Shown here in pieces: positions 52,332 to 62,737 of a DNA stretch of 64,000 bases. The stretch covers positions 1-64,000 of the forward strand of contig JAGWAR010000002.1 in NCBI GenBank assembly GCA_021296325.1, written 5' to 3'. Each line of letters starts with the position of its first letter. The first letter of the stretch is position 1. Both the position numbers and the translations under genes were made by a program. This stretch comes from Alphaproteobacteria bacterium. Lineage in GTDB: Bacteria > Pseudomonadota > Alphaproteobacteria > GCA-2746255. The notes under the pieces are model-generated. The model saw nothing but the letters and a program-made list of their open reading frames with translations. It was not told the origin of the DNA and did not search any database.

Positions 52332-53213
52332 CTATGCCTTCAGCACGCGGCCGGCAACGGCATCGAGCCTAGCCACGAGCTTGGCATCCCGGACATCCTC
52401 GGCCGTCACGATGGCGTGGTCCAGCGCCCGGTTGCAGCCTTCCGGACAGGGCACCTCGCCGCCGGTAAGCGGCACGACGCCGCGCACCAGCTCGCGCGCA
52501 CGATCGGCATTTGCAAACAACACCTTCAGGATCGCCTCCACGGTAACGCTGTCATGGTCCGGATGCCAGCAGTCATAGTCGGTGACCATGGCGACGGTCG
52601 CGTAACAGATTTCCGCCTCGCGGGCGAGTTTCGCCTCGGGCATGTTTGTCATGCCGATCACGTCGAAACCGGCGCTGCGATAAAACTCGGATTCGGCAAG
52701 GGTGGAGAATTGCGGCCCTTCCATCACCAGATAGGTGCCGCCCTGGACGTAAGCAATGCCCGCGTTCCGGCACGCCTTCTCGACGGCCTGGCTCAGACGC
52801 GCGCAGACCGGCTTTGCCATGGCGACGTGGGCGACGAGGCCGGCCCCGAAGAAGCTTTTCTCCCTTTGCGTCGTGCGGTCGACGAACTGATCGACGATGA
52901 CGAAGGTGCCGGGCGCCAGCGTTTCGCGGAGAGAGCCCACCGCGCTTAAGGAGAGGATCTCGGTGACGCCGGCCCGCTTCATCGCGTCGATGTTCGCCCG
53001 GTAGTTGATGGCGCCCGGCGAAAGCCGGTGGCCGCGGCCGTGGCGGGGAAGAAAGACGAGCGGGCGCCCGGCAAGCTCGCCAAAAAGGAATTCGTCCGAC
53101 GGCGCGCCGAAAGGGCTTTCCAGCGAAATCCAGCGCGTGTTCGCAAGCCCTTCGATCTCGTAAAGGCCGCTGCCGCCGATGATGCCGAGCGCGCCCGATT
53201 GCCTTTCCGCCAT
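52332..53213 (-). CDS. mtnP: S-methyl-5'-thioadenosine phosphorylase
   Basis: ALGIIGGSGLYEIEGL; FLPRHGRGHRLSPGAINYRANIDAMKRAGVTEILSLSAVGSL; TYLVMEGPQFSTLAESEFYRS; GMTNMPEAKLAREAEICYATVAMVTDYDCW. Confidence 0.96.
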   Translation of the reverse strand: MAERQSGALGIIGGSGLYEIEGLANTRWISLESPFGAPSDEFLFGELAGRPLVFLPRHGRGHRLSPGAINYRANIDAMKRAGVTEILSLSAVGSLRETLAPGTFVIVDQFVDRTTQREKSFFGAGLVAHVAMAKPVCARLSQAVEKACRNAGIAYVQGGTYLVMEGPQFSTLAESEFYRSAGFDVIGMTNMPEAKLAREAEICYATVAMVTDYDCWHPDHDSVTVEAILKVLFANADRARELVRGVVPLTGGEVPCPEGCNRALDHAIVTAEDVRDAKLVARLDAVAGRVLKA

Positions 53214-53282
53214 GCGGTCCTTAACCCCCCGATGCGCCGCTGGTGGCGGCTTCGGCCCTCATCCTAGCCCGGCCGGGGCCCC

Positions 53283-53314
53283 AGAAAAAGCAAAGGCCGC
53301 CGAAAACGGCGGCC
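53283..53314 (-). terminator. Rho-independent terminator of petABC
   Basis: Minus strand GGCCGCCG-TTTT-CGGCGGCC then TTTGCTTTTTCT. Confidence 0.85.
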
Positions 53315-53340
53315 CTGGAATCCGTAAAGCCGGCAGGGGA

Positions 53341-54114
53341 TCAGTGCAGCTTCGACCAGACCCGCCGTTTCACCGCGTAGAGCATCGCCGTCAACAGGAT
53401 CATGAACAGCAGGACCTTGAGACCGAGGCTTTTCCGCGCCTCCAGTTCGGGCTCGGCCGCCCAGGCGAGGAAGGTGGTGACGTCCTTCGCCTGCTGCTCG
53501 ACGGAGGCCGGCGTACCGTCCTCGTATTCGATTAAATCTTCGTAAAGCGGCTGCGGCATGGCGATCTGATGCCCCGGGAAGGCGCGGTTGTAGGACATGC
53601 CATCCATCATCTCCATGCCTTCGGGCGCCTCGTCCGCGTAACCGGTCATCAGGCTGTACAAATAATCCGCTCCGCCTTTGCGCGCCTTCACGATGAGCGA
53701 GAGATCCGGCGGCAGGGCACCGTTGTTGGAATAGCGGGCGGCCTGATCGTTCGGGAAGGGAGAGACGAAACGGTCCGAAAGCTTGCCGGAACGGTCGAAC
53801 ATTTCGCCTTCGTCGTTGGGGCCGTCCGTGACTGTGGCCTCGGCGGCGATTTCCTTCGCCTCTTCTTCCGAGAAGCCGATGTCCATCAGATTGCGGTAGG
53901 CGATGCGCTTGAGCCCGTGGCAGGCCGAGCACACTTCCCGGTAGACCTGGTGGCCGCGGCGCAGCGCCGCCCGGTCGAAGCGGCCGAAGATGCCGTTGAA
54001 GGTCCATTCCTGGTGCTCGTATTCCGCGCCGCCGGCGGCAATGGCTGGCCGCGGACCGCCCGACAAAAGGCCGAACCCGATGGCAATGACAAGAAGGAGC
54101 GTTACCTTGCGCAT
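53341..54114 (-). CDS. petC: Cytochrome c1
   Basis: EVCSACHGLKRIAYRNLMDIGFSEEEAKEIA (CxxCH); C-terminal TM anchor VLLFMILLTAMLYAVKRRVW. Confidence 0.96.
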   Translation of the reverse strand: MRKVTLLLVIAIGFGLLSGGPRPAIAAGGAEYEHQEWTFNGIFGRFDRAALRRGHQVYREVCSACHGLKRIAYRNLMDIGFSEEEAKEIAAEATVTDGPNDEGEMFDRSGKLSDRFVSPFPNDQAARYSNNGALPPDLSLIVKARKGGADYLYSLMTGYADEAPEGMEMMDGMSYNRAFPGHQIAMPQPLYEDLIEYEDGTPASVEQQAKDVTTFLAWAAEPELEARKSLGLKVLLFMILLTAMLYAVKRRVWSKLH

Positions 54115-54118
54115 CGCG

Positions 54119-55339
54119 TTAATCCTTCGGCGGGCCGGTGGTCGTCACCGCCGCGGCGATGCTTTCCGGCAGGGGTTTCGTTTTCTCAACCAAACCCAGC
54201 AAGGGAAGGATGATCAGGAAGTGCGAGAAATAGTAGGCCGTCGCCACCTGGCCGATGAGGACGAACTTGCCCTCCGGCGGGTTGGCTCCAACCCAGCCCA
54301 GCACGATGCAGTCCACCAGGAAGAGCCAGAAGAACTGCTTGTAGATGGGACGGAAGCGTGCGCTTCGCACCTTCGAGCGGTCGAGCCAGGGAAGCACGAA
54401 GAGAATCAGGAGCGATCCGAACATCGCGATAACGCCGCCAAGCTTGTCGGGAATGGCGCGCAAGATTGCGTAGTAGGGCAGGAAGTACCATTCCGGCACG
54501 ATGTGCGGCGGCGTCGCCATCGGGTTGGCCGGAATGTAATTGTCCGGCTCGCCGAAGAAGTTCGGCGCGAAGAAGACGATCGCCATGTAGGCGATGAGGA
54601 AGACGCCGAGGCCGAAATAGTCCTTCGCCGTGTAATAGGGGTGGAAGGGGATGCTGTCCTGCGGCCCCTTCATGTCGATCCCGAGCGGGTTGTTCGACTT
54701 CACCGTGTGCAGCGCCCAGATGTGCAGGATGACAACGCCGACGATGACGAAAGGCAGCAAGTAGTGAAGCGCATAGAAGCGGTTGAGCGTCGGATTGCCG
54801 ACGGCAAACCCGCCCCACAGCCAGGTTACGATGCTTTCCCCCACCAGCGGCACCGCCGAGAACAAATTCGTGATCACCGTCGTCGCCCAGAAGCTCATCT
54901 GGCCCCAGGGCAGCACGTAGCCCATGAAGGCCGTCGCCATCATCAGAAGCAGGATGACGACGCCGAGCCACCACAGAAGCTCGCGCGGGGATTTGTAGGA
55001 GCCGTAATAGAGGCCCCGGAAAATATGGATGTAGACGACGATGAAGAACATCGTCGCACCGTTCATGTGCAGGTAGCGGAGCAGCCAGCCGTAATTGACG
55101 TCGCGCATGACGCGTTCGACGCTGTCGAACGCATAGTCCACATGCGGCGTATACTGCATGGCCAGCACGATGCCGGTGACGATCATGATCACCAGCGTAA
55201 TCCCGGCGAGCGAGCCGAAATTCCACCAGTAATTCAGGTTCCGGGGCGTCGGGTAATCGACCAACGAATGTTTTGCAAATTCAAAGATCGGCAGGCGGTC
55301 TTCGATCCATTTGCCGATGCCCTTGTCCGGTGAAATCAT
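54119..55339 (-). CDS. petB: Cytochrome b (bc1 complex)
   Basis: [108 protein letters not shown]. Confidence 0.98.
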   Translation of the reverse strand: MISPDKGIGKWIEDRLPIFEFAKHSLVDYPTPRNLNYWWNFGSLAGITLVIMIVTGIVLAMQYTPHVDYAFDSVERVMRDVNYGWLLRYLHMNGATMFFIVVYIHIFRGLYYGSYKSPRELLWWLGVVILLLMMATAFMGYVLPWGQMSFWATTVITNLFSAVPLVGESIVTWLWGGFAVGNPTLNRFYALHYLLPFVIVGVVILHIWALHTVKSNNPLGIDMKGPQDSIPFHPYYTAKDYFGLGVFLIAYMAIVFFAPNFFGEPDNYIPANPMATPPHIVPEWYFLPYYAILRAIPDKLGGVIAMFGSLLILFVLPWLDRSKVRSARFRPIYKQFFWLFLVDCIVLGWVGANPPEGKFVLIGQVATAYYFSHFLIILPLLGLVEKTKPLPESIAAAVTTTGPPKD

Positions 55340-55349
55340 TCGCGGCCCC

Positions 55350-55907
55350 CTAACCGATCCGCACGGTGGTGTCGTCGATGAAGACGTAGGGCGGCACTTC
55401 GAGGTTCTTCGGCGCCGGCCCCTTGCGGATGCGGCCCGAGCTGTCGTAGTGGGAGCCGTGGCAGGGGCAGAACCAGCCGTTCCAGTCGCCGCGCGGGTCG
55501 CCCTGCTTCTGGCCCAGCGGGATGCAGCCGAGATGGGTGCAGACGCCGACCAGGATCAACCATTCCGGCTTCTCTGCCCGTTTCTGGTCGGACTCGGGGT
55601 CGCGCAGATCCGCCACGTCGACGTCCTGGGCCGCCGTGATCTCGGCCGCCGTGCGGTGGCGGACGAAGACCGGCTTGCCGCGCCACTGAATGGTGATCGC
55701 CTGACCTTCCTCGATCGGCGAAATGTCGAGTTCCGTCGATGACAGCGCCAGCACATCGGCGGACGGGTTCATGCTATGGATGAACGGCCAGACGGAAAGG
55801 ACGGCCCCGGCGCCACCGACGGCGCCCGTGGCAAGGATTAGGAAATCCCGACGGCTTGCGCCGTCTTCGTCTGCCGTCGTCTTTCCGGGCCTCGCCTTAG
55901 CTGTCAT
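55350..55907 (-). CDS. petA: Ubiquinol-cytochrome c reductase Rieske iron-sulfur subunit
   Basis: Tat [68 protein letters not shown]. Confidence 0.98.
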   Translation of the reverse strand: MTAKARPGKTTADEDGASRRDFLILATGAVGGAGAVLSVWPFIHSMNPSADVLALSSTELDISPIEEGQAITIQWRGKPVFVRHRTAAEITAAQDVDVADLRDPESDQKRAEKPEWLILVGVCTHLGCIPLGQKQGDPRGDWNGWFCPCHGSHYDSSGRIRKGPAPKNLEVPPYVFIDDTTVRIG

Positions 55908-55949
55908 GTTTTGGATGTCGCAAATGAAGAGATCGTGGATTGCGTTTCC

Positions 55950-55962
55950 GGACCAATGGTCC
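55950..55962. promoter_or_regulatory. 13-bp palindrome in the petABC/trmL divergent promoter region
   Basis: GGACCA-A-TGGTCC, followed by TATACT -10-like element toward trmL. Confidence 0.35.
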
Positions 55963-56009
55963 ACGGGTATACTAAAATTTCAACGCCTTGCAAAGCCCTA
56001 GCCCCGGCA

Positions 56010-56486
56010 ATGCGCCTTGCCCTTTTCGAGCCCGATATTCCCCAGAACGTAGGTGCGATCCTTAGGCTCTGTGCCTGCCTGGGCCTGCCGCTCGACGTGA
56101 TCGAGCCGTGCGGTTTCGTTTTCGACGACCGCAGGCTCAAGCGTGTGGCGATGGATTACCTCGACAAGGTCACGCTTTGCCGCCACGATTCGTGGGCCGC
56201 CTTCCTGGGCGCGCACGAACAAGCGGCGCAGGCAGGCCGGCTGGTGCTGCTTTCCACACGCGCGGAAACTCCCTATACGGCGTTCGCCTTTCGCGAAGAC
56301 GACACGCTGCTGCTTGGGCGTGAAAGCAAGGGCGTGCCGGAGACCGTCCACGAAACCGCCGATGCGCGGGTGAAGATTCCACTGCAAAGCGGCCTTCGGT
56401 CATTGAACGTGGCGCTTGCCGCTGCGATGGTGGCGGGTGAAGCGCTGCGCCAGACGGCGGGCTTTCAACCGGGAAACGGAACATGA
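56010..56486 (+). CDS. trmL: tRNA (cytidine(34)-2'-O)-methyltransferase
   Basis: [77 protein letters not shown] (SPOUT). Confidence 0.95.
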   Translation: MRLALFEPDIPQNVGAILRLCACLGLPLDVIEPCGFVFDDRRLKRVAMDYLDKVTLCRHDSWAAFLGAHEQAAQAGRLVLLSTRAETPYTAFAFREDDTLLLGRESKGVPETVHETADARVKIPLQSGLRSLNVALAAAMVAGEALRQTAGFQPGNGT

Positions 56487-57328
56487 CGGCGGACGAGCAA
56501 AAAGCAAGGGCGAGTGCCTGGTTCGAGGCGCTTCGGGACCGGATCTGCGATCGCCTCGAGGCGATCGAGGCGGCCCATGACGGCCCCGGCGCCGAACGGG
56601 AGGCCGGCCGCTTTGCGCGCACACCCTGGCAGCGCGAGGAGGGCGGCGGCGGCGTGATGGCGATCCTCAAGGGCCGCGTCTTCGAGAAGGCCGGCGTCAA
56701 CGTCTCGACCGTCTTCGGAGAATTTACGGAAGCCTTCCGCAAGGAAATCCCCGGCGCCAACGAAAACCCCGCCTTCTGGGCAAGCGGCCTCTCGCTGGTC
56801 GTTCATCCGCGTTCGCCTCACGTGCCGGCGGTGCACCTGAACACGCGCCACATCGTAACGACGAAAGGCTGGTTCGGCGGCGGCAGCGACCTCACGCCCA
56901 CCTTCCCCGATGCGGAGGACACGCAGGCCTTCCACGCCGCCCTGAAGGCGACCTGCGACGGTTACGACGCCGATTGCTATCCGCGCTTCAAGGAAGCCTG
57001 CGACCGTTACTTCTATTTAAAACACCGGGACGAGCCGCGCGGCGTCGGCGGCATCTTCTACGACTATCTGGACAGCGGCGACTGGGAGAAGGACTTCGCC
57101 TTCACCCAGACCGTGGGCCTCGCCTTGCTCGACATCTATCCGGCGATCGTCGCCCGCCACGCACAAACACCCTGGACGGAGGAAGAGCGCCAAGCCCAGC
57201 TCGTCAAGCGCGGGCGTTACGTCGAGTTCAACCTGCTTTACGACCGCGGCACGAAGTTCGGATTGATGACCGGCGGCAACGTTGAGGCGATCCTGATGTC
57301 CCTGCCCCCCGTCGTCACCTGGCCCTGA
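56483..57328 (+). CDS. hemF: Oxygen-dependent coproporphyrinogen oxidase
   Basis: [98 protein letters not shown]. Confidence 0.98.
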   Translation: MTADEQKARASAWFEALRDRICDRLEAIEAAHDGPGAEREAGRFARTPWQREEGGGGVMAILKGRVFEKAGVNVSTVFGEFTEAFRKEIPGANENPAFWASGLSLVVHPRSPHVPAVHLNTRHIVTTKGWFGGGSDLTPTFPDAEDTQAFHAALKATCDGYDADCYPRFKEACDRYFYLKHRDEPRGVGGIFYDYLDSGDWEKDFAFTQTVGLALLDIYPAIVARHAQTPWTEEERQAQLVKRGRYVEFNLLYDRGTKFGLMTGGNVEAILMSLPPVVTWP

Positions 57329-58552
57329 CTAGCCGACGAGTTCCTTCGCCTTTTCGAGGCAGGCCGCGCGGGAAGCCTGGAAGTCGCCGTCGATCCACCA
57401 GGCCTCGAGGCTTTCCAGAAAGGCCCCCATCTCGGGCCCCGGAGGGACGCCGAGCGCCTGCAAGTCTTTGCCTTTCAACGGAAATTCGACCGGCTGCCAG
57501 GCCCTGGCCTCGGCCAGCGCGGCCCTGGCCGCGGCGGCGAACCCCTCCCCTTGCCGCGCCCAGTGCAGCAGGGCCTCGTCCTGCACGCGCTCGGTCCCGA
57601 AGCCGTAAAGGACGCGGCGCACGTCCCGGGCGCGGTCGAACTCGGACGTGCCGATGGGCGAGGTGACCAGCGCCAGCAGGCGGCGCTTCTCGACGTTGGA
57701 AAGTTTGAGCCGGGCGGCAATCTCGCCTACCGCCTCGCCGGTCATGCGGTCCCGGGCCAGCAGGATGGCAAGCCTGCGGACGGGATGACCGCCTACCGTT
57801 TCCTTCTCGCAGGCAATGAGGGCGGCGAGCGCGTCCGTCTCCGTCGCTTCGGGCAACAGGCGGGCGAGGATATTTTCCGCGACCATCAGCCGGACGACAT
57901 CGGCGGCCGCATCGGACGCCAGCAGGCGCAGCATCTCGGCCCGCACCCGTTCGCCGGACAGGTTCGGCAACAGATGCGCAAACTCGCGGCAGGCCTGAAG
58001 CGCCTCGGCATCGGGCGCGGCGGTGCCGTATTCGGCATAGAAACGGAAGAAGCGAAGCAGGCGCAGCACGTCTTCCTGGATTCGCTCCTTCGCGTCGCCA
58101 ACGAAGCGCACGCGGCCCGCGTGCAAATCCCCAATCCCGTCGAAGAAATCGTAAAGCGCCCCGTCCGGGTCGCAGAAGACGGCGTTCATCGTGAAGTCGC
58201 GACGCGCCGCGTCCTCCTGCCAATTGTCCGTATAGACGACCTTGGCGTGCCGACCGTCGGTTTCGACGTCGCGGCGAAGCGTGGTGATCTCGAACGGCTT
58301 ATGATTGACGACCGCCGTCACCGTCCCGTGGGCGATGCCGGTCGGCACCGTATGGATGCCGGCCTTCTTCAGAAGGGCCAGCGCACTTTCCGGTGGTTCG
58401 GTGGTGGCGATGTCAACGTCATGGACGTCGCGGTTCAACAGCGCGTCGCGCACGCAGCCGCCGACGAAACGGGCCAGCGCGCCCTTTGCCGTCAGCGCTT
58501 TCAACACGGCCTGCGTTTCCGGCGCCGTCATCCAGGGCTGGGTTTCCATCTT
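57329..58552 (-). CDS. CCA tRNA nucleotidyltransferase
   Basis: ARFVGGCVRDALLNRDVHDVDIATTEPPESALALLKKAGIHTVPTGIAHGTVTAVV; RRDFTMNAVFCDPDGALYDFFDGIGDL. Confidence 0.94.
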   Translation of the reverse strand, partial: KMETQPWMTAPETQAVLKALTAKGALARFVGGCVRDALLNRDVHDVDIATTEPPESALALLKKAGIHTVPTGIAHGTVTAVVNHKPFEITTLRRDVETDGRHAKVVYTDNWQEDAARRDFTMNAVFCDPDGALYDFFDGIGDLHAGRVRFVGDAKERIQEDVLRLLRFFRFYAEYGTAAPDAEALQACREFAHLLPNLSGERVRAEMLRLLASDAAADVVRLMVAENILARLLPEATETDALAALIACEKETVGGHPVRRLAILLARDRMTGEAVGEIAARLKLSNVEKRRLLALVTSPIGTSEFDRARDVRRVLYGFGTERVQDEALLHWARQGEGFAAAARAALAEARAWQPVEFPLKGKDLQALGVPPGPEMGAFLESLEAWWIDGDFQASRAACLEKAKELVG

Positions 58553-58582
58553 CCCGGATGGCTGCAAGCTAGGACCTCCGCC

Positions 58583-59182
58583 TCAATCGCGGAGGGCTTC
58601 GCAGAGATTCCTCAACATCCCCGCCGTCGCCCCCCAGATGTACCGATCTCCGTAGGGAATCGCATAGTAGTAGGCGCTTCGGCCACCGTATAGGCGTTCG
58701 TGGCGCAGGTAGTTCGCGGGTTCGAGAAGGTGGCCGAGCGGCACCTCGAAGACGTCGGCAACCTCGAAGCGGTCGGGCTTCAAGGGAAAGGGCGGCGTCA
58801 GCAGGCCCACCACCGGCACCACCTCGAAGCCGGTGCGGGTGAGGTAGGTGTCGAGGCGGCCGACGAGTTCGATGGCGGTGCGCGGAATGCCGAGTTCCTC
58901 TTCCGTCTCGCGAAGCGCGCCGGCCTCGGGGTCGCGGTCGGTGCTTTCCAGCCGGCCGCCGGGAAAACTGATCTGGCCGGCATGGTCCGCCAGATGGTCC
59001 GTGCGCCGGGTGAGCAGAACCGTCATGCCGCCCTCGCGTTCAACCAGCGGCACCAGCACGGCGGCCGGCCGCCAAGGCGCGGGCGGGGCGAGATGGGGCG
59101 AGAGCACGTGGTCGCCGCGCAACGCTGCAGGGTCCGTTTTCGGCTGGTAGGCGGCAAGCTGGGTGGAGACGTGGTAGCGCAT
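58583..59182 (-). CDS. NUDIX hydrolase (CoA pyrophosphatase-like)
   Basis: LTRRTDHLADHAGQISFPGGRLESTDRDPEAGALRETEEELGI (Nudix box). Confidence 0.94.
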   Translation of the reverse strand: MRYHVSTQLAAYQPKTDPAALRGDHVLSPHLAPPAPWRPAAVLVPLVEREGGMTVLLTRRTDHLADHAGQISFPGGRLESTDRDPEAGALRETEEELGIPRTAIELVGRLDTYLTRTGFEVVPVVGLLTPPFPLKPDRFEVADVFEVPLGHLLEPANYLRHERLYGGRSAYYYAIPYGDRYIWGATAGMLRNLCEALRD

Positions 59183-59733
59183 TAGGGCGCCTCCCCGGCC
59201 GGGCCCAAGGCGAAGAAGGCGTTCTTGCTCCACACGCCGAAGGTGGCCTTCTCTTCGACGCCAAGCGCGACGAGTTCGTAATAGACGGAACGGACGATCA
59301 GCGCCTCGAGTCCGTCGCGCACCAGAAGGTAGGGCCGCGGTTCGCGGGTTTGCGGATCCTCCGTGACACGAATCGGATGGTCGGGCCCTGCCTCGATCCA
59401 TGTGTCCACGTTCGTGCGGAACTGAAGCACCCGGTCGCGGCTCCGCCCGGCGACGGCCAGCTCGACCGCCGTGAAGGGGGCGTCCTCGACCTCGACCCGC
59501 CCCTTCTCGACCGGCGTCTCGAGCCAGTAGACGCCGTCGGCGTCCCGTTTGAGCACGGTCGAGAACAGGCGAACCAAGGCCGGCCGCGCGATCGGCGAGC
59601 CCTCGTAATACCAGGTGCCGTCGCGGGCGATGCGGATTGCGAAATCGCCGCAGTCGCGGGGCACGCGCCGGGCCGGCCTGGCCGGGGCGCCTGGGTTCCG
59701 TTCCGGGGTTCTTTCCTGCGGTTGGTCGTTCAT
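59182..59733 (-). CDS. DUF1285 domain-containing protein
   Basis: CGDFAIRIARDGTWYYEGSPIARPALVRLFSTVLKRDADGVYWLETPVEKGRVEVEDAPFTAVEL; TAATG overlap with the Nudix gene. Confidence 0.88.
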   Translation of the reverse strand: MNDQPQERTPERNPGAPARPARRVPRDCGDFAIRIARDGTWYYEGSPIARPALVRLFSTVLKRDADGVYWLETPVEKGRVEVEDAPFTAVELAVAGRSRDRVLQFRTNVDTWIEAGPDHPIRVTEDPQTREPRPYLLVRDGLEALIVRSVYYELVALGVEEKATFGVWSKNAFFALGPAGEAP

Positions 59734-59823
59734 TCGGGCCCTTCCAGGGGGCTATACTTCCATCAAGTTACGCCTTTATAACGTAGGTCTTCCCAGGACA
59801 AAGACGAGCGGAAAGATCGGGCA

Positions 59824-61200
59824 ATGGAAGCGGGCCGCCTTCGCAAAACAAACGCCCAGACCGCCGGCGCCCATGTCCGAACCCTGGCCGAAACCTGCGA
59901 TCTTCTGCCGCTCCACGGGCTTAAGCGCGAACGCTACCCCTTCCTTCTGGAAAGCGCGAGCCAGGGCGGCCCCCGGGCGCGCTACGACATCCTGTTCGCC
60001 TTTCCCGAAGGGGAATTGAGTCTGCGCCCGGACCACCCCCTGGAAGGCGGCTTCCTCGAGGCCCTCGACCGTCAGTGGCGGGCGGCGCGGCTGCAGGAAA
60101 CGGCCCCGCCCCTTCCCTTCACCGGCGGCTGGTTCCTTTACCTGGGCTACGAACTGGCGGGCGAGATCGAGCCCACCCTTCGCCTGCCGCCCGCCGGAGA
60201 CGGCTTTCCCATCGCGGTGGCAACCCGCATCCCGGCCGCCATCCTCTGCGACCACGAACGGAACGAGACCCACCTCGTCGCCGAAGCCGGGCGGGCGGAT
60301 TTGCTGGACGCGCTTGAATCCGATCTGCGGGCGGCGGCGAACCGGCCCTGCCGCCCCGGAGGCGGCCCGTTGCTGGCCGCCCCCCTGCACGAAGACCGGG
60401 CCGAGCGCTACCTCAAGGGCATCCGGCGGGTGCAGGACTACATCGCCGCGGGCGACGTCTTTCAGGTGAACCTGTCGCGCCTTTGGAAGGGGCATTTGCG
60501 GACGGGACTTACCCATGCCGAGATTTACGCCCGTCTTCGCGAACGCAACCCCGCCCCCTTCGCCGGCCTTGCCGCGTTTGGCGATCGCGCGATCCTGAGT
60601 TCCTCGCCCGAGCGTCTGGTCGAGCGGCGCGGCACGCGTCTGCAAACCCGCCCCATCGCCGGCACAAGGCCAAGGGGCGAGGACGAGGCCAGCGATCGCA
60701 GCCACGCGCAAAACCTGCTGGCCCATCCGAAGGAGCGGGCCGAGCACGTCATGCTGATCGACCTCGAGCGCAACGATTTGGGCCGCGTCGCCATTCCGGG
60801 CAGCATCACGGTCGACGAATTCATGGGGATCGAGTCTTACGCGCACGTCCATCACATCGTTTCGAACGTGCAAGGCATGGTGCGGCCGGAAACGACGCCC
60901 GGCCAGATCATCCGCGCCGTTTTTCCGGGTGGCACGATCACGGGATGCCCGAAGGTGCGCTGCATGGAAATCGTCGCCGAGCTGGAAGGGGTGGGCCGCG
61001 GTCCCTATACGGGCGCGCTGGGCTATCTCAATCGCAACGGCGACATGGACCTGAACATTTTGATCCGTTCGATCCTGCGTGAAGGGGACGGCGTTTCGAT
61101 CCGCACGGGCGCCGGCATCGTCGCCGATTCGGTGCCCTTGCGCGAACTGGAAGAAACCCGCGACAAGGCCCGCGGCATGCTCCGCGCACTCGCCGGATGA
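59824..61200 (+). CDS. pabB: Aminodeoxychorismate synthase component I
   Basis: IRRVQDYIAAGDVFQVNLSRLW; SSSPERLVERRGTRLQTRPIAGTRPRG; EHVMLIDLERNDLGRV; FPGGTITGCPKVRCMEIVAELE; IRTGAGIVADS. Confidence 0.95.
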   Translation: MEAGRLRKTNAQTAGAHVRTLAETCDLLPLHGLKRERYPFLLESASQGGPRARYDILFAFPEGELSLRPDHPLEGGFLEALDRQWRAARLQETAPPLPFTGGWFLYLGYELAGEIEPTLRLPPAGDGFPIAVATRIPAAILCDHERNETHLVAEAGRADLLDALESDLRAAANRPCRPGGGPLLAAPLHEDRAERYLKGIRRVQDYIAAGDVFQVNLSRLWKGHLRTGLTHAEIYARLRERNPAPFAGLAAFGDRAILSSSPERLVERRGTRLQTRPIAGTRPRGEDEASDRSHAQNLLAHPKERAEHVMLIDLERNDLGRVAIPGSITVDEFMGIESYAHVHHIVSNVQGMVRPETTPGQIIRAVFPGGTITGCPKVRCMEIVAELEGVGRGPYTGALGYLNRNGDMDLNILIRSILREGDGVSIRTGAGIVADSVPLRELEETRDKARGMLRALAG

Positions 61201-62057
61201 CAAGGGCGGTTCCCAATCTGCTGGTGAACGGGTTGCCAGCGGGCGCCCTCCCGGCCGACGACCGGGGGTTGCGTTACGGCGACGGCGTCTTCGAGACGAT
61301 CAAAATCGGCGAGGGGGCGCCCGAGTTCTGGGCACGGCATCTGCGAAGGCTCAAGCTGGGCGGCGAACGGCTTGGCATCGAGGTCCCGGCAGACGCGACA
61401 CTGGCCAAGGAGGCAGGCGCATTGTTGCGCGGCAGCGGCGAGGGCGTGTTGCGCATCTGGCTCACGCGGGGCAGCGGCGGGGACGGCTACCGGCCACCGG
61501 CGGCGGCGCGGCCCACCCGCATCCTGCGCCTAGACCCTTTCCCGACGCAGCCGGAAGCGGCGCGCGCGCAAGGGGTCGCCATCCGTCTTGCCGAGACGCG
61601 GCTTGGGCAGAACCCGGCGCTTGCCGGCATCAAGCACCTGAACCGGCTGGAACAGGTTCTGGCCGCCAAGGAAGCAACGGAACCCGACATCGCCGAGGCG
61701 TTGATGCTGGACCGGGCCGGCCACGTGATCGAGGGCACGCGAACGAACGTCTTTTTTGTTATCGAAGGCGTTTTGACGACGCCCGATTTAAGCGAGGCGG
61801 GAGTCGCCGGCATTTTGCGCGAGGTCGTGCTGGAGGAAGCGGCGCATGCCGGATACCGGATCGCCATTCGCCCGGTCGAACCGGCCGAAGCCCACCGCGC
61901 CCAGGAATGTTTCCTGACGAACAGTCTTATTCATCTGTGGCCGGTGCGGCGTTTCGCAGAAACGTCCTATGACATCGGCGCCGTTACGCGCGAGCTGGCC
62001 CGGCGCATCGCGGCGCGCGTGCCCGGCGAACGCGGCCTGCCTGCCTTGCCGATGTGA
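61197..62057 (+). CDS. pabC: Aminotransferase class IV (aminodeoxychorismate lyase-like)
   Basis: DDRGLRYGDGVFETIKI; IKHLNRLEQVLAAKEA; HVIEGTRTNVFFV; overlaps the pabB stop. Confidence 0.9.
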   Translation: MTRAVPNLLVNGLPAGALPADDRGLRYGDGVFETIKIGEGAPEFWARHLRRLKLGGERLGIEVPADATLAKEAGALLRGSGEGVLRIWLTRGSGGDGYRPPAAARPTRILRLDPFPTQPEAARAQGVAIRLAETRLGQNPALAGIKHLNRLEQVLAAKEATEPDIAEALMLDRAGHVIEGTRTNVFFVIEGVLTTPDLSEAGVAGILREVVLEEAAHAGYRIAIRPVEPAEAHRAQECFLTNSLIHLWPVRRFAETSYDIGAVTRELARRIAARVPGERGLPALPM

Positions 62058-62135
62058 CGCTTGCCGGGAACCGGACGGCGACGCATGATAAACGGCGGGG
62101 CAACGTGGCGCCCTGAACCTTCGGGAGGATGCCCA

Positions 62136-62588
62136 ATGAACAATCTTTTCATCCCCGCCCTTGGCGGGATTTACGAGAAGCTTGCTTGTCTTTCCTATCC
62201 CCTGATCCGGATTACGGCCGGGCTTTTTCTGATCCCGCACGGGGCGACGAAACTGTTCGGATGGTTCGGTGGCGACCCGGCAAGGACCGCCGAATTCTTC
62301 AGCAAGATCGGCCTCGAGCCGGCCGGGCCGCTGGTGACCGCCACCGGCATCGTCGAATTCTTCGGCGGGATTTGTCTGGTGCTGGGGCTGCTCACGCGCC
62401 CGGCGGCGGCGGCCATCTTCGTGCTGCTGATCGTCGCCGTCGAACGGGTCCATCTCGCCAAGGGCTTCTTCATCTACAATGGCGGCTATGAGCACGCTCT
62501 GATGTGGGCGTTCATCGTCCTGGCGATCCTGTTCCGGGGCGCCGGGGCGTTCTCCATCGACCGCAGCGTCATCGGCAAGGAATTCTGA
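62136..62588 (+). CDS. DoxX family membrane protein
   Basis: CLSYPLIRITAGLFLIPHGATKLFGWFGGDPARTAEFFSKIGLEPAGPLVTATGIVEFFGGICLVLGLLTRPAAAAIFVLLIV; GGGAGGA SD. Confidence 0.9.
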   Translation: MNNLFIPALGGIYEKLACLSYPLIRITAGLFLIPHGATKLFGWFGGDPARTAEFFSKIGLEPAGPLVTATGIVEFFGGICLVLGLLTRPAAAAIFVLLIVAVERVHLAKGFFIYNGGYEHALMWAFIVLAILFRGAGAFSIDRSVIGKEF

Positions 62589-62737
62589 GCGAAAAACCCA
62601 TCCCCGCGGCGGCCTGGAACCGGCCTTGAAATAAAATTTCGTGGGCGGGCTGGTTTCTTATCTTTATGCAACGATATAAATATCTTGTTAGTATCCGCAG
62701 TTACGCCAGGGGGATGGCGCCATGAGTGAGAAATAGT

